DNA of 64,000 nucleotides from Gammaproteobacteria bacterium (GCA_030432755.1 JAUILZ010000001.1:1-64000); one strand, 5' to 3'; numbered from the stretch's first letter, positions 54,195 through 62,649 are shown. The notes: generated by a model from the letters alone, not told the origin. Made by a program: numbers and translations.

Positions 54195-54890
54195 TCAGTT
54201 CTCGCGGTTGCCGTTGGCGAGTCGGCGCAGGGCGTCACGATCCAGCAACTTCAGTCGCCGTCGCTGCTTCTCCAGCAGCCCCTGGTCACAGAGGTGCGCC
54301 AGTTCACGGCAGACGGTTTCCATGGCAAGTCCGAGGAACAGCGCGATATCGCCGCGCGACATGGGCAGTGAAAATTCGAGCGGTGACAGGCCACGCCCCT
54401 CGAGTCGATCGGAATACTCCACCAGGAACCATGCCAGGCGACGATCCGCGGTGCGCTGCGAGAGCATCATGATGAGGTCGTTGTCGCGGTTGAGGTTCAT
54501 CCCCATGCGGCGGATCAGCTCCTGGCTGTCGAAGCGGTGGTCGCCGGTCTCCAGGCTGTCGAAGGCAATGAGGGTGACGCTGGTAGTGTCGAGTGCCACC
54601 GCGTCGGACGCGCTGATGCCATGGCCCAGCGCGTCCAGGCCGATGACGTCTCCGCGCACGTAGAAGCCGAGGATCTGCTGGTCGCCACTCTCGGTGACGC
54701 GGTGCAGTTTCATCGCCCCGGCATTGATGAGGTAGATGCCCCGCAGGCTGTCTCCCATGCGGTAGAGCGTGTCTCCGGTATGCAGCAGGGTGGTATTCCC
54801 CCGGGCGCCACTACCGGCGCGGGCGCTTTGTTCGACCCCGCGGAACTGGTGGCGATCCAGCAGGGATTCCCGGGTGGCGGATATGTTCAT
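54195..54890 (-). CDS. FNR/FixK-type transcription regulator lacking iron-sulfur cysteines
   Basis: A 231-residue CRP/FNR-family regulator. The cyclic-nucleotide-binding-like barrel occupies about 30-140 (LLHTGDTLYRMGDSLRGIYLINAGAMKLH) and the helix-turn-helix about 175-215 (MSRGDIALFLGLAMETVCREL). The recognition helix E-T-V-C-R is close to FNR E-x2-S-R, which reads TTGAT half-sites. The N-terminal Cys cluster that binds the oxygen-sensing [4Fe-4S] centre in FNR is missing, so it is more like FixK: controlled by its level rather than directly by oxygen. FixLJ is encoded 0.8 kb away and could drive it. A 12-bp palindrome lies 26 bases upstream. Confidence 0.92.
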   Translation of the reverse strand: MNISATRESLLDRHQFRGVEQSARAGSGARGNTTLLHTGDTLYRMGDSLRGIYLINAGAMKLHRVTESGDQQILGFYVRGDVIGLDALGHGISASDAVALDTTSVTLIAFDSLETGDHRFDSQELIRRMGMNLNRDNDLIMMLSQRTADRRLAWFLVEYSDRLEGRGLSPLEFSLPMSRGDIALFLGLAMETVCRELAHLCDQGLLEKQRRRLKLLDRDALRRLANGNREN

Positions 54891-54915
54891 TATCGTTCTC
54901 CTGGCCAGTGATTTG

Positions 54916-54927
54916 GTGACATGTCAC
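54916..54927. promoter_or_regulatory. perfect palindrome upstream of the FNR/FixK-type gene
   Basis: GTGACATGTCAC is a perfect 12-bp palindrome in the divergent region, 26 bases before the regulator start at 54890. It resembles a CRP-type half-site pair without spacer and could be an operator, possibly for FixJ or autoregulation; unproven. Confidence 0.45.
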
Positions 54928-55013
54928 AGATTATTCCCGTGGCCCGGATCACGCCATGCGTACATGCAGAGGGTCTCCTGGGTAGAAATACCTATTGAAT
55001 GCAAGCGGGTTTG

Positions 55014-55027
55014 TTGATCGGGATCAA
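55014..55027. promoter_or_regulatory. perfect FNR/FixK box upstream of hsp20
   Basis: TTGATCGGGATCAA matches the consensus TTGAT-N4-ATCAA exactly. It lies 71 bases before the hsp20 ATG, suitable for an activator site near -41 of a promoter starting about 55062. Confidence 0.75.
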
Positions 55028-55097
55028 TCCGCGCCGCGGTCGTTGTTGCAGGATGGTCGCCGGGAAACTGTCTACCATTCACTCCAGGAGGCTAACC

Positions 55098-55556
55098 ATG
55101 GCAGATCTCATCAAATCCGGGGAACGCCGTCCACGCTGGGGAGTTTTCGGCGAGGACTTCGATGACCTGTTCCAGGGATTCATGCGGCCGATGCCGCGTA
55201 TGTTCCAGGAAGAGGGCGGCAACCTCATCCCCGCCATCGACGTCACCGAGCAGGACGGCCACTACCTGGTCAGCGCCGAGTTGCCCGGCGTGGACCGCAA
55301 GGATATCGACGTCTCGATCAACGACGGGATGCTCACCATCAGCGCCGAGCGTCGCAAGGAAACCGAGGGCAAGGACAAGGAGGGACGCGTGATCCGGCGC
55401 GAGACCCGCTACGGAAACTATGTCCGCAGCATGCGTCTCGATGCGAGCGTCGACACGCAGAACGTCAAGGCCAGCTACCAGGACGGCATCCTGAAACTCT
55501 CGCTGCCGAAGGTGGAAGAGGCGAAGCCACAAAAGATCGACATCGATATCGACTGA
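55098..55556 (+). CDS. Hsp20 small heat-shock protein
   Basis: A 152-residue alpha-crystallin-type chaperone. N-terminal arm of about 45 residues, then the crystallin domain (AIDVTEQDGHYLVSAELPGV , DIDVSINDGMLTISAERRKE, and VKASYQDGILKLSLPK), with a short C-terminal PQKIDIDID tail. It holds unfolding proteins for refolding. The ATG at 55098 has CAGGAGG six bases upstream; the open frame further upstream runs over the FNR box. The perfect FNR/FixK box and a strong terminator make it a single-gene unit under oxygen-linked control, which is unusual for hsp20. Confidence 0.94.
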   Translation: MADLIKSGERRPRWGVFGEDFDDLFQGFMRPMPRMFQEEGGNLIPAIDVTEQDGHYLVSAELPGVDRKDIDVSINDGMLTISAERRKETEGKDKEGRVIRRETRYGNYVRSMRLDASVDTQNVKASYQDGILKLSLPKVEEAKPQKIDIDID

Positions 55557-55577
55557 TTTTCTCCGCGCACTGCGTTG

Positions 55578-55613
55578 GGCCGCCAGCCTTCTCCGGTTGG
55601 CGGCCATTTCTTT
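55578..55613 (+). terminator. rho-independent terminator after hsp20
   Basis: GGCCGCCAGCC (55578-55588) pairs with GGTTGGCGGCC (55595-55605) through an 11-bp stem with one G-T pair and a 6-base loop, followed by ATTTCTTT. It lies 22 bases after the hsp20 stop. Confidence 0.85.
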
Positions 55614-55684
55614 GCGCCGCCTCCGGCCGATGTCCGGCTGCCGGCGCTACCTCCCGCCTCTGCTGTCTGGCGTAGAATTCACCC

Positions 55685-57238
55685 ATGCCCGCGCAGGTCC
55701 CCAACGATGCCCACCTGGAACTGACGCCGTCCGGGTTTTCCGCCCTCATGGGCGCGGCGGCGGATGCGGTCATCATCATCAGCGTTGACGGACGCATCCT
55801 CAATTTCAACGGCGCCGCCGAGCGGATGTTCGGGCGCTCCGCGGACTCGGTGCTTGGGCACAACGTCAACATCCTGATGCCGGAATCCCATGGCCGCCGG
55901 CATGACGGTTACATCCGTCACTATCTCGAGACCGGCGAGGCCAGGATCATCGGTATCGGGCGCCGGGTCGAGGCCTTGCGCGTGGATGGCACCATCTTTC
56001 CCGCGGAGCTGTCCGTGGGCGAATACAGTGTCGGCGATGACCGCTACTTCGTTGGCATCATTCGCGACCGGAGCGAGCGCGAGTCTCGTGAGCGGGCATT
56101 GCGCGAGAGCGAGGCACGTCTCAGGGAGCGGGAGCAGGAGCTGAACGTGACACTGGACAAGGCGCCGATCGGCATCCTGTCCATGGGCCTCGACGGCCGC
56201 GTCGTGGGCGCCAACCAGGCTGCCTGTCGACTGATGGGATATGTCGAGGAGGAACTCGTCGGCAGACCCTATTTCGACCTGCTGCTTCCGGAAGACGCGA
56301 AGCGTACCGAGCGCCATCGCGAGCGCCTGTTGCAGGGGCACGCGGACACCTTCGTCATCGACAACCGCTACCGCCACCGGGATGGCTCCACCCTTCACGT
56401 CGTGCTCCACTGCGCCATCGTCTACGGTGAGGATGGCGGCCCGGAACGATTCGTTGCGCAGCTCGTCGACCGCACGGAGCAGGTGCGCGCGGAACAGGAG
56501 GCCAACGAGGCCCGGGAGCGCCTCGCCCACGTGGACCGCGTCAGCACCATGGGCGAAATGGCTTCCAGCATCGCCCACGAGATCAACCAGCCCCTGGCTG
56601 CCATCAGTTCCTATGTCCAGGCATGCCGGCGACGGCTGGAAGAGGAACCACCGGACATGCCCAGGCTGCGCGAACTGCTGGCCAAGGCGGACGAGCAATC
56701 GCTCAGGGCAGGCAAGATCGTCGAGCGCGTTCGCGCCCTGATCCGCTCCCAGGATCGTCTGCGGGAACGCGCCGCGCTGGACGCCATCGTCACCGACGCG
56801 GTGCAACTGGCGCGCGCCGATATCCATTCCCGTGGCATCGCCATCCGCGAGACCGGAACGGAAACCGGTATCGAGGTGATCGTCGACGCGATCCAGATCC
56901 AGCAGGTGGTGCTCAACCTGGTGCGCAATGCCATCGACGCCACCGAGGCCGCGGCCCCGCCCACGCCCGTGATCGAGGTGGGCTTTGCCACCCTGCCGGG
57001 TGAGGATGTCGCGCGTGTCTGGGTCGAGGACCACGGCGCCGGGGTATCGGATGACATGGCGGAGCGTCTTTTCGATCCGTTCGTGACCAACAAGTCCGGT
57101 GGCACCGGCATGGGGCTCTCGATCAGCCGCTCCATCATCAATGCCCATGGCGGCGACCTCTGGTTCGAGAACACGGGCGATGGCACGCGTTTCCTGTTTA
57201 CCCTCCCACAGGCGGTTTCCGGGGAGCGTGATGACTGA
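55685..57238 (+). CDS. fixL: heme-PAS oxygen-sensor histidine kinase, FixL-type
   Basis: A 517-residue soluble kinase. PAS 1 (about 15-130) has the FixL heme pattern: His73 in HDGYI fits the proximal heme ligand, and ARIIGIGR ends in Arg93, matching the Arg that stabilises bound O2 (R220 in Bradyrhizobium FixL). The position of R206 is His79. PAS 2 spans about 145-265. The kinase core has MGEMASSIAHEINQPLAAIS (phospho-His298), an N-box (LVRNAIDATEAA), DHGAGVSDDMAERLFDPF and GTGMGLSISRSI. There is no membrane segment. It overlaps fixJ by eight bases. At low oxygen it should phosphorylate FixJ. Confidence 0.9.
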   Translation: MPAQVPNDAHLELTPSGFSALMGAAADAVIIISVDGRILNFNGAAERMFGRSADSVLGHNVNILMPESHGRRHDGYIRHYLETGEARIIGIGRRVEALRVDGTIFPAELSVGEYSVGDDRYFVGIIRDRSERESRERALRESEARLREREQELNVTLDKAPIGILSMGLDGRVVGANQAACRLMGYVEEELVGRPYFDLLLPEDAKRTERHRERLLQGHADTFVIDNRYRHRDGSTLHVVLHCAIVYGEDGGPERFVAQLVDRTEQVRAEQEANEARERLAHVDRVSTMGEMASSIAHEINQPLAAISSYVQACRRRLEEEPPDMPRLRELLAKADEQSLRAGKIVERVRALIRSQDRLRERAALDAIVTDAVQLARADIHSRGIAIRETGTETGIEVIVDAIQIQQVVLNLVRNAIDATEAAAPPTPVIEVGFATLPGEDVARVWVEDHGAGVSDDMAERLFDPFVTNKSGGTGMGLSISRSIINAHGGDLWFENTGDGTRFLFTLPQAVSGERDD

Positions 57239-57845
57239 ATCCGGGCAGACGGTTTTCATTGTCGACGACGATGACGCGGTGCGCGACGCATTGTTGGAAT
57301 TGCTGGCGTCCGTGGGCATAGCCGCGCAGGGATTCCCTTCGGCCGCGGATTTTCTCGGGCGCTTCGATCCCGCCCTCTCGGGATGCCTTGTGCTCGATAT
57401 CCGCATGCCCGGAATGAGCGGCATGGAACTCCATGCCAGGCTGAGGGAGCTCGGCAGTCACCTCCCGGTGATCTTCATTACCGGTCACGGCGACGTGCCG
57501 ATGGCGGTGGAGGCGATGAAGAACGGCGCGGTGGAATTCATCCAGAAGCCATTTCGTGATCAGCAACTGCTGGACTGTATCCAGGGTGCGCTCGATACCG
57601 CCGCGCGTGAACGCCAACGCCTCGGCCAGCGGGACCGGGTGGAATCGGCGCTGAATGCCCTCACCGCGCGCGAACGGGAGATCCTCGACTACATCGTCGA
57701 CGGCCACGCCAACAAGGTGATCGCGCTCGAACTCGACATCAGCCAGCGCACCGTGGAAAACCACCGGGCGAGTATCCTGCGCAAGATGCGCGTTCGCTCG
57801 ACGCCGGCGCTTATCCGCCTCGTGATGGAGGGCGCGGGCGACTGA
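57231..57845 (+). CDS. fixJ: FixJ-type LuxR-family response regulator
   Basis: A 204-residue two-domain regulator. Receiver domain: VFIVDDDDAVRD acid pocket, phosphoacceptor Asp56 in LVLDIRMPGMSG, FITGHGDVPMAVEAMKNGAVEFIQKPF with Thr and Lys switch residues. The C-terminal helix-turn-helix is LTAREREILDYIVDGHANKVIALELDISQRTVENHRASILRKM , typical FixJ/NarL. It is the partner of the overlapping fixL gene and should activate genes under low oxygen, with the FNR/FixK-type gene at 54195-54890 as the obvious target. No nitrogen-fixation genes are present in the window. Confidence 0.93.
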   Translation: MTESGQTVFIVDDDDAVRDALLELLASVGIAAQGFPSAADFLGRFDPALSGCLVLDIRMPGMSGMELHARLRELGSHLPVIFITGHGDVPMAVEAMKNGAVEFIQKPFRDQQLLDCIQGALDTAARERQRLGQRDRVESALNALTAREREILDYIVDGHANKVIALELDISQRTVENHRASILRKMRVRSTPALIRLVMEGAGD

Positions 57846-57877
57846 TCAGAACCGGTCTCGGAAATGGCCGAGCGCTT

Positions 57878-58291
57878 CTACTGCGCGCGGTTCATCTCCA
57901 TCCAAACCGCGTAGATCTCGTCCGGCCAGAGCGAGGAGAACCAGACGATGATGGCGAAGATCTCATCATCCGACAGGGTGCCGCCCCAGGGTGGCATGCT
58001 GCCGCCGATGGACCGGGTGCCCTCGCGGATGGTGCGCGCGAGGGCGTTCAGGGAATGGTGCCAGGCGTGGGCGGTGCCGTTCAGCGGTGGCGGTGGGAGC
58101 TTGCCGGCGGCGTCCCGTTGCTGCCAGTTCTCCACCGTGCCTTCGGCATTCTGCCCGTGGCAGATGGCGCAATGTGCGCGGAACAGGTCCTGGCCCTGGC
58201 TTAGCAGCGCCGCGTCTTCGATGCGTTGCACGCCTTCTCCGAATGCCGCGCCGGCATGGAGCGCCAGCAGGATGGCAACCGCGATTCTCAT
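57878..58291 (-). CDS. secreted c-type cytochrome
   Basis: A 137-residue mono-heme cytochrome c with a signal peptide (RIAVAILLALHAGAAFGEG). The heme-binding motif is CAICH (about residues 41-45) and the distal Met is likely in GGSMPPWGGTLSDDEIFAIIVWFSSLWPDE , the usual class I ending. It is third in the order CopA - 38-residue membrane peptide - cytochrome, and overlaps the peptide stop by four bases (ATGA). A cytochrome in a copper-export operon may reflect electron transfer linked to copper oxidation state or to a cytochrome oxidase assembly task; this is inference. Confidence 0.92.
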   Translation of the reverse strand: MRIAVAILLALHAGAAFGEGVQRIEDAALLSQGQDLFRAHCAICHGQNAEGTVENWQQRDAAGKLPPPPLNGTAHAWHHSLNALARTIREGTRSIGGSMPPWGGTLSDDEIFAIIVWFSSLWPDEIYAVWMEMNRAQ

Positions 58292-58404
58292 GCGCCGCCG
58301 GGATGGTGGTTACGGTCCTCCACGGGAGGTTCGCCCTGGAACAGGCGGAACCACCAGGCGATCAGGACGATCAGCGCGAGACCGAGGATGTTGATCCACC
58401 ACAT
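58288..58404 (-). CDS. 38-residue membrane peptide between copA and the cytochrome gene
   Basis: The peptide begins MWWINILGLALIVLIAWWFR and continues LFQGEPPVEDRNHHPGGA. It is one membrane helix with a Trp-rich N-terminus and a polar tail containing HH. It starts two bases after the copA stop and ends in an ATGA overlap with the cytochrome start, so it is translated from the same message with both neighbours. This arrangement, plus a clean membrane segment, argues for a real gene. It resembles in size the small subunits or assembly factors of cytochrome oxidases (CcoQ/CcoS class) but I see no direct match. Confidence 0.75.
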   Translation of the reverse strand: MWWINILGLALIVLIAWWFRLFQGEPPVEDRNHHPGGA

Positions 58405-58406
58405 GC

Positions 58407-60704
58407 TCAGTGTTCCGAGGGGTCGTAGAAGCGCAGCCTTCCCGCGTTGCTCACCACGGTGACCGAGGATAGCGCCATGGCGGCGCCGGCGATTACCGGG
58501 CTCAGCAGGAGGCCGGTGAAGGGGTAGAGGACGCCGGCTGCGATGGGGATGCCCGCGGTGTTGTATATGAACGCCCCCACCAGGTTCTGGCGAATGTTGC
58601 GCATCGTCGCCCGGCTGATGGCCACCGCGTCCGCGAGACCATGGAGCGAGCCGCGCATGAGGGTGATATCGGCGCTCTCGATCGCCACGTCGGTGCCGCT
58701 GCCGATGGCGAAGCCCACATCGGCGCGTGCGAGGGCCGGCGCGTCGTTGATGCCGTCGCCGGACATGCCCACCACCTCCCCCTGGCGCTGCAGATCGGCG
58801 ACATGGTCGGCCTTGCCTTCAGGGAGTATCCCGGCAATGAAATCCCCGATTCCTGCTGCGGCCGCCACCGCAGCGGCAGTGCGTTCGTTGTCTCCGGTCA
58901 GCATTACCACGCGGATTCCCTGGCGCGCGAGGCGATTGATGGCGGCGACGCTGTCCTCGCGCAGCGGGTCCGCGACCGCGATGATGCCAGCGAGTGAGCC
59001 ATCAACGGCCAGGTACATCGGCGTGCGCGCCTCGCCCGCCAGCGATTCCGCGCGTTCAATCATCGCATCGTCAATGCCGACATTCCGATCGCGCATCAAT
59101 TTGTGGTTGCCGAACAACAGCACCACGCCTTCGTCCGTGCGTCCCTCGAGTCCATGCCCGGCGATGGCATTGAAGTCCGAGACCGGTGCCGGGGCGATGC
59201 CCCTGTCGCTTGCGCAGTCGGCAATGGCGGAGGCCAGTGGATGTTCCGAGCCGCGCTCCAGGCCTGCGGCCCAGGCGATGATTTCATCGGCGTCATGGCC
59301 CGTGGCGGGAATCACGTCGGTAACCACCGGCTTGCCTACGGTGATGGTGCCGGTCTTGTCGAGCACCATGGTGGTGATCTTCGCCGCGCCCTGCAGCGCC
59401 TCGCCGTTGCGGATCAGGATGCCGTGTTCCGCCGCCTTGCCCACGCCCACCATCACCGACATCGGCGTGGCGAGTCCGAGGGCGCAGGGGCAGGCGATGA
59501 TAAGCACCGTGGTGGCGCTCACCATGGCCAGTGCGACGACCGGCGCCGGGCCGAAGTTGAGCCAGGCCAGGGCGCTCACGACGGCGATGATCATCACCGC
59601 GGGAACGAACCACGCCGAGACCCGGTCTGCGAGCCGGCCGATGGGGGGCTTGGCATTCTGCGCCCGGCCGACCAGTTCGATGATGCGCGCCAGGGCGGTG
59701 TCGCGGCCAACCCGGGTGGCGCGGAACACCAGCGTGCCGGTCTGGTTGACGGTGCCCGCGGAGACCGTATTCCCCGCCGACTTGTGCACGGGCATGGGCT
59801 CGCCGGTGAGCATGGATTCGTCCACCGCGCCGCCGCCCTCGTCCACCACGCCGTCCACAGGAATCCGTTCTCCGGGACGCACCCTGAGGCGGTCGCCCGC
59901 GCGCACCCTGGCGATGGGGATATCCGATTCCACGCCGTCGCGAATGACCCGGGCGGTGCGCGGCTGAAGTCCCACCAGGCGTCGAATGGCGCGCGAACTG
60001 CGGCCGCGTGCGCGCGATTCCAGCGCCAGGCCAAGGGTCACCAGGCCGAGGATCATGGTGGTGGCCTCGAAATAGACGTGGCGCGCCGCTGCCGGAATCG
60101 CGTCCGGCGCCAGCACCACCACCATCGAGTACAGCCAGGCGGTGCCGGTGCCGATGGCGATCAGGGTGTCCATGTTCGCTGCGCGGTTCCTGATGGACTT
60201 CCAGGCGCCGACGTAGAAATGCCTGCCGGGAAAGGCCATGACCGCCAGGGTCACCGCGCCGACCAGCAGCCAGCCCAGTCGCTGCGTATCCGTATGCACG
60301 CCCATGTCACCGCCAAACAGGCCGTAGAGCATCAGTGGTACGCCCACGCCGAGCGCGCACCAGGTATTGCGCAGCATTTGCCGGTAATGCGCCTGGTCGG
60401 CGCGCTCCTTTTCGGCGAGTCCGTCGGCGTCACCGGTATCGATGGCGCTGGCGTCGTAGCCGGCGTCGCGGATCGCCTGTATCAGCCGCTTCGCGGGGAC
60501 ATGGCCATCGATGCTGACGATACGCTGGGCGAAGTTCATCTCCGCGTATTCCACGCCGGGAACCCGTCGCAACGCGGCCTCGATTTTCCTGACGCAGCTT
60601 GCGCAGCTCGCGCCGGTGACGTTGAAATCCTGCATGCCGCCGGTGAGCGATGCCTCCAGCGCCGCCGGCAGAGCCGTTCCGGGCGCGGTGAAGACGTGTT
60701 CCAT
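58407..60704 (-). CDS. copA: copper-exporting P1B-type ATPase
   Basis: A 765-residue P1B-1 ATPase. One N-terminal metal-binding domain has GASCASC (residues 31-37). The membrane metal site is CPC in [13 protein letters not shown]; phosphorylation DKTGTITVG; hinge [22 protein letters not shown]. The last two helices carry IYNTAGIP and [11 protein letters not shown], matching the YN...P and MxxSS copper(I) signature. It exports Cu(I) from cytoplasm to periplasm. Start is the ATG at 60704 (GGAAGAAACC upstream), 17 bases after the MerR regulator stop; in-frame sequence further up only shadows that gene. It should respond to the MerR-type promoter at 61187-61217. Confidence 0.95.
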   Translation of the reverse strand: MEHVFTAPGTALPAALEASLTGGMQDFNVTGASCASCVRKIEAALRRVPGVEYAEMNFAQRIVSIDGHVPAKRLIQAIRDAGYDASAIDTGDADGLAEKERADQAHYRQMLRNTWCALGVGVPLMLYGLFGGDMGVHTDTQRLGWLLVGAVTLAVMAFPGRHFYVGAWKSIRNRAANMDTLIAIGTGTAWLYSMVVVLAPDAIPAAARHVYFEATTMILGLVTLGLALESRARGRSSRAIRRLVGLQPRTARVIRDGVESDIPIARVRAGDRLRVRPGERIPVDGVVDEGGGAVDESMLTGEPMPVHKSAGNTVSAGTVNQTGTLVFRATRVGRDTALARIIELVGRAQNAKPPIGRLADRVSAWFVPAVMIIAVVSALAWLNFGPAPVVALAMVSATTVLIIACPCALGLATPMSVMVGVGKAAEHGILIRNGEALQGAAKITTMVLDKTGTITVGKPVVTDVIPATGHDADEIIAWAAGLERGSEHPLASAIADCASDRGIAPAPVSDFNAIAGHGLEGRTDEGVVLLFGNHKLMRDRNVGIDDAMIERAESLAGEARTPMYLAVDGSLAGIIAVADPLREDSVAAINRLARQGIRVVMLTGDNERTAAAVAAAAGIGDFIAGILPEGKADHVADLQRQGEVVGMSGDGINDAPALARADVGFAIGSGTDVAIESADITLMRGSLHGLADAVAISRATMRNIRQNLVGAFIYNTAGIPIAAGVLYPFTGLLLSPVIAGAAMALSSVTVVSNAGRLRFYDPSEH

Positions 60705-60721
60705 GATGGTTTCTTCCGGTA

Positions 60722-61159
60722 TCAGTGTCCGCTGCAGCCGGCAGCGGGATCGTCGGAATCGGCCGCGAACAATGACAGCAGGATCGGGCAGTCGCTGGCG
60801 CTCTCGTCTGCGCCGTCGCAATGAGAATCGATGGCGGCGAGACGGTCGCGCAACCGCTCCAGGTCGCGGATCCGGCTATTGATCTCGCCGATCTGCGCGC
60901 GCGTGAGTTCCTTCACCTCGGCGCGGGTGTGGCGCCCGGATTCCTCGTCCAGCCTGAGCAGGTCGCGGATACGATCGGCGGGAAAGCCGAGTTCCCGGGC
61001 GCGCTGTATGAAGCGCAGGCGGCGCAGGTGGCCATCATCGTAGAGGCGATAGCCGGCAGCGGAGCGCGGTGGCTCCGGCAGAAGGCCCACGCGCTCGAAA
61101 TAGCGGATGGTTTCGACATTGCAGCCCGTTTGCCGGGCCAGCTTGCTGCGGGTCAACAT
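60722..61159 (-). CDS. MerR-family metal-responsive regulator
   Basis: A 145-residue MerR protein. The helix-turn-helix reads [27 protein letters not shown] with wing [19 protein letters not shown] , then a dimer helix and C-terminal metal loop. The two loop cysteines are [15 protein letters not shown], nine residues apart; copper CueR usually has seven and zinc ZntR nine. The residue corresponding to ZntR Cys79 is Thr or Arg (RHTRAEV), as in monovalent sensors. I lean to Cu(I)/Ag(I) because of the adjacent copA, with a lengthened loop. It lies between its promoter and copA and would activate both divergent units. Confidence 0.9.
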   Translation of the reverse strand: MLTRSKLARQTGCNVETIRYFERVGLLPEPPRSAAGYRLYDDGHLRRLRFIQRARELGFPADRIRDLLRLDEESGRHTRAEVKELTRAQIGEINSRIRDLERLRDRLAAIDSHCDGADESASDCPILLSLFAADSDDPAAGCSGH

Positions 61160-61186
61160 GTGTTCGATTACCTGTGAAGTGTCTTC

Positions 61187-61217
61187 ATGTTAAACCCTGT
61201 ATCAGGTACAGGGTCAA
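61187..61217 (-). promoter_or_regulatory. MerR-type promoter for the regulator-copA unit
   Basis: On the minus strand -35 TTGACC (61217-61212) and -10 TAACAT (61192-61187) are 19 bases apart, the stretched spacing that MerR proteins correct. Between them lies an almost perfect operator, ACCCTGTA (61194-61201) and TACAGGGT (61207-61214), 8-bp arms with a 5-base spacer. Confidence 0.85.
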
Positions 61218-61243
61218 GGCTCTGCAGTATCCGACCTGGCGGC

Positions 61244-61274
61244 TTGACCCTGTAGCGGGTACGGCCCCTAGAAT
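61244..61274 (+). promoter_or_regulatory. MerR-type promoter for the CusF/TolC unit
   Basis: -35 TTGACC (61244-61249) and -10 TAGAAT (61269-61274) are again 19 bases apart. The start TTGACCCTGTA is identical to the divergent promoter, but the dyad is weaker (GTA-GCGG-GTAC area). Sharing the same regulator is likely. Confidence 0.75.
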
Positions 61275-61333
61275 GGGAAACTCCCCCCAATTATTGTTGT
61301 CGGACAGACAGCACCGTCGATCACCCCCGAGTC

Positions 61334-61756
61334 ATGCGCCCACGTTCCTGGACTTTCAGCCGGCTGACCTGCCTCCTGGCGCTGCTCGTCATGATGCTGT
61401 CGCCGGTGAGCCAGGCATTGCGGCTGGCAGTGGCCGGTGGTGTCGATACGCAGCAACCGGCCATGGATTCGGCGTCGTCGGTCCGTTCGGCCGGCGCCGG
61501 CCATGCCGGCCACCTCGATCACCACGATCACTACGGTGCCACCGCGGGTGATGTCGTCCAGGTCGAGGATCGCGGTGATGCCGGGGACAAGCCTCCCGGC
61601 TGCCAGGTCGCCTGCGCTTTCAACGCGATCGGCGGACCTGCGGTGGCTCCCGAACTGGCCGCGCAGGACTTCCGTGATGTCTGGCTGTCCGCCTCCCATG
61701 CGACACTGACGTCGCGTCCTCCAGAGAAACTGATCCGCCCTCCCAGGATGGCCTGA
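61334..61756 (+). CDS. secreted His-rich protein, putative metal-binding
   Basis: A 140-residue protein with a signal peptide (FSRLTCLLALLVMMLSPVSQ, then ALRLAV). The mature part has a histidine cluster HAGHLDHHDHYG at about 57-68, then a Cys pair CQVAC. No known fold is recognised; it resembles small metal-resistance-associated secreted proteins in size and composition. It is first downstream of the MerR-type promoter at 61244-61274 and 100 bases before the double-CusF gene, so a periplasmic copper sponge or sensor role is plausible. Confidence 0.7.
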   Translation: MRPRSWTFSRLTCLLALLVMMLSPVSQALRLAVAGGVDTQQPAMDSASSVRSAGAGHAGHLDHHDHYGATAGDVVQVEDRGDAGDKPPGCQVACAFNAIGGPAVAPELAAQDFRDVWLSASHATLTSRPPEKLIRPPRMA

Positions 61757-61857
61757 CCCGGGGACCGGTTCGCCGGTTCACCCCGTCACGCCCCGGTACC
61801 GTTGCGCGCCCGGCGCCGACCGGTCCGTCAAGATCAATCTCCCTGGAAGGTGTTTCC

Positions 61858-62649
61858 ATGCGATTCAATCCATTCCGCCGGCCACCAGCGAGGTGGCTGG
61901 CATGCCTGCTGGTCGCCAGCGCCAGCGCCGGCGCCAACGCCGTCGCGCAGCAGTCCGCCGATGAGATCAGTGTCCTCACGGGCGACGATCACCCGCGTTC
62001 CCCCGCGTATACGCCCGGATTTCCCGACCACATGATTCCCCTGGACAGCCGGTTGTCCTGGACGCAGCGGTTTCTCGGGGACGAACGATTCAACCCGGAG
62101 GTGACGCTGACCGCGGAAATGCAGTCGATGGCGGAGCCGTCTGAAGCGGCGCCGACTGGCGTCACCAACGAACCGACGCAAGCGGACGCTACCGGCGTCG
62201 TCCGCCAGGTGCGCCCGGACCAGGGCAAGGTCAAGATCGAGCACGGGCCTATCGAGCGCCTGGGCATGCCGGGGATGACGATGGTTTTCGGCGTTGCCGA
62301 TCCCGCACTGCTGGACGGGCTGGAGCCCGGACGGGAGATCGCTTTCGACGTCGACGATTCCGGCGGTGGATTCGTGGTCACCCGGATTGCCGGACCCGCC
62401 GCATCCGGGCCGGACGGGCGTGGCGTCGTGCGGGACATTCGACACGGTCAGGGCAAGATCAAGCTCGAGCACGGTCCCATCGAACGTCTCGGCATGCCCG
62501 CGATGAGCATGGTGTTCCAGGTCGCCGACCCGGCGCTGCTCGACGGACTGGACAAGGGCATGCCGGTGGAGTTCACGGTCGACAACTCCGCGGGCGGTTT
62601 CGTGATCACGTCGATCCGGCAGGCGGACGAGGGAGGCGGCGGACAATGA
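61858..62649 (+). CDS. double CusF-domain periplasmic copper-binding protein
   Basis: A 263-residue protein with a signal peptide, a linker of about 85 residues, and two consecutive CusF-like OB-fold domains at about 118-180 and 190-255. The metal sites read IEHGPIERLGMPGMTMVF and LEHGPIERLGMPAMSMVF. His and both Met ligands of CusF are present; the Trp that covers the Cu(I) in E. coli CusF is replaced by Met in both copies. Such a protein receives periplasmic Cu(I)/Ag(I) and hands it to a CusCBA-type efflux pump. It overlaps the TolC gene by four bases (ATGA). Confidence 0.9.
   Translation: MRFNPFRRPPARWLACLLVASASAGANAVAQQSADEISVLTGDDHPRSPAYTPGFPDHMIPLDSRLSWTQRFLGDERFNPEVTLTAEMQSMAEPSEAAPTGVTNEPTQADATGVVRQVRPDQGKVKIEHGPIERLGMPGMTMVFGVADPALLDGLEPGREIAFDVDDSGGGFVVTRIAGPAASGPDGRGVVRDIRHGQGKIKLEHGPIERLGMPAMSMVFQVADPALLDGLDKGMPVEFTVDNSAGGFVITSIRQADEGGGGQ

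Noticed and set aside
55685..57845. Part of a nitrogen-fixation island
   Set aside because: FixL and FixJ are present but no nif, fixN/ccoN or fixG genes occur in the window.
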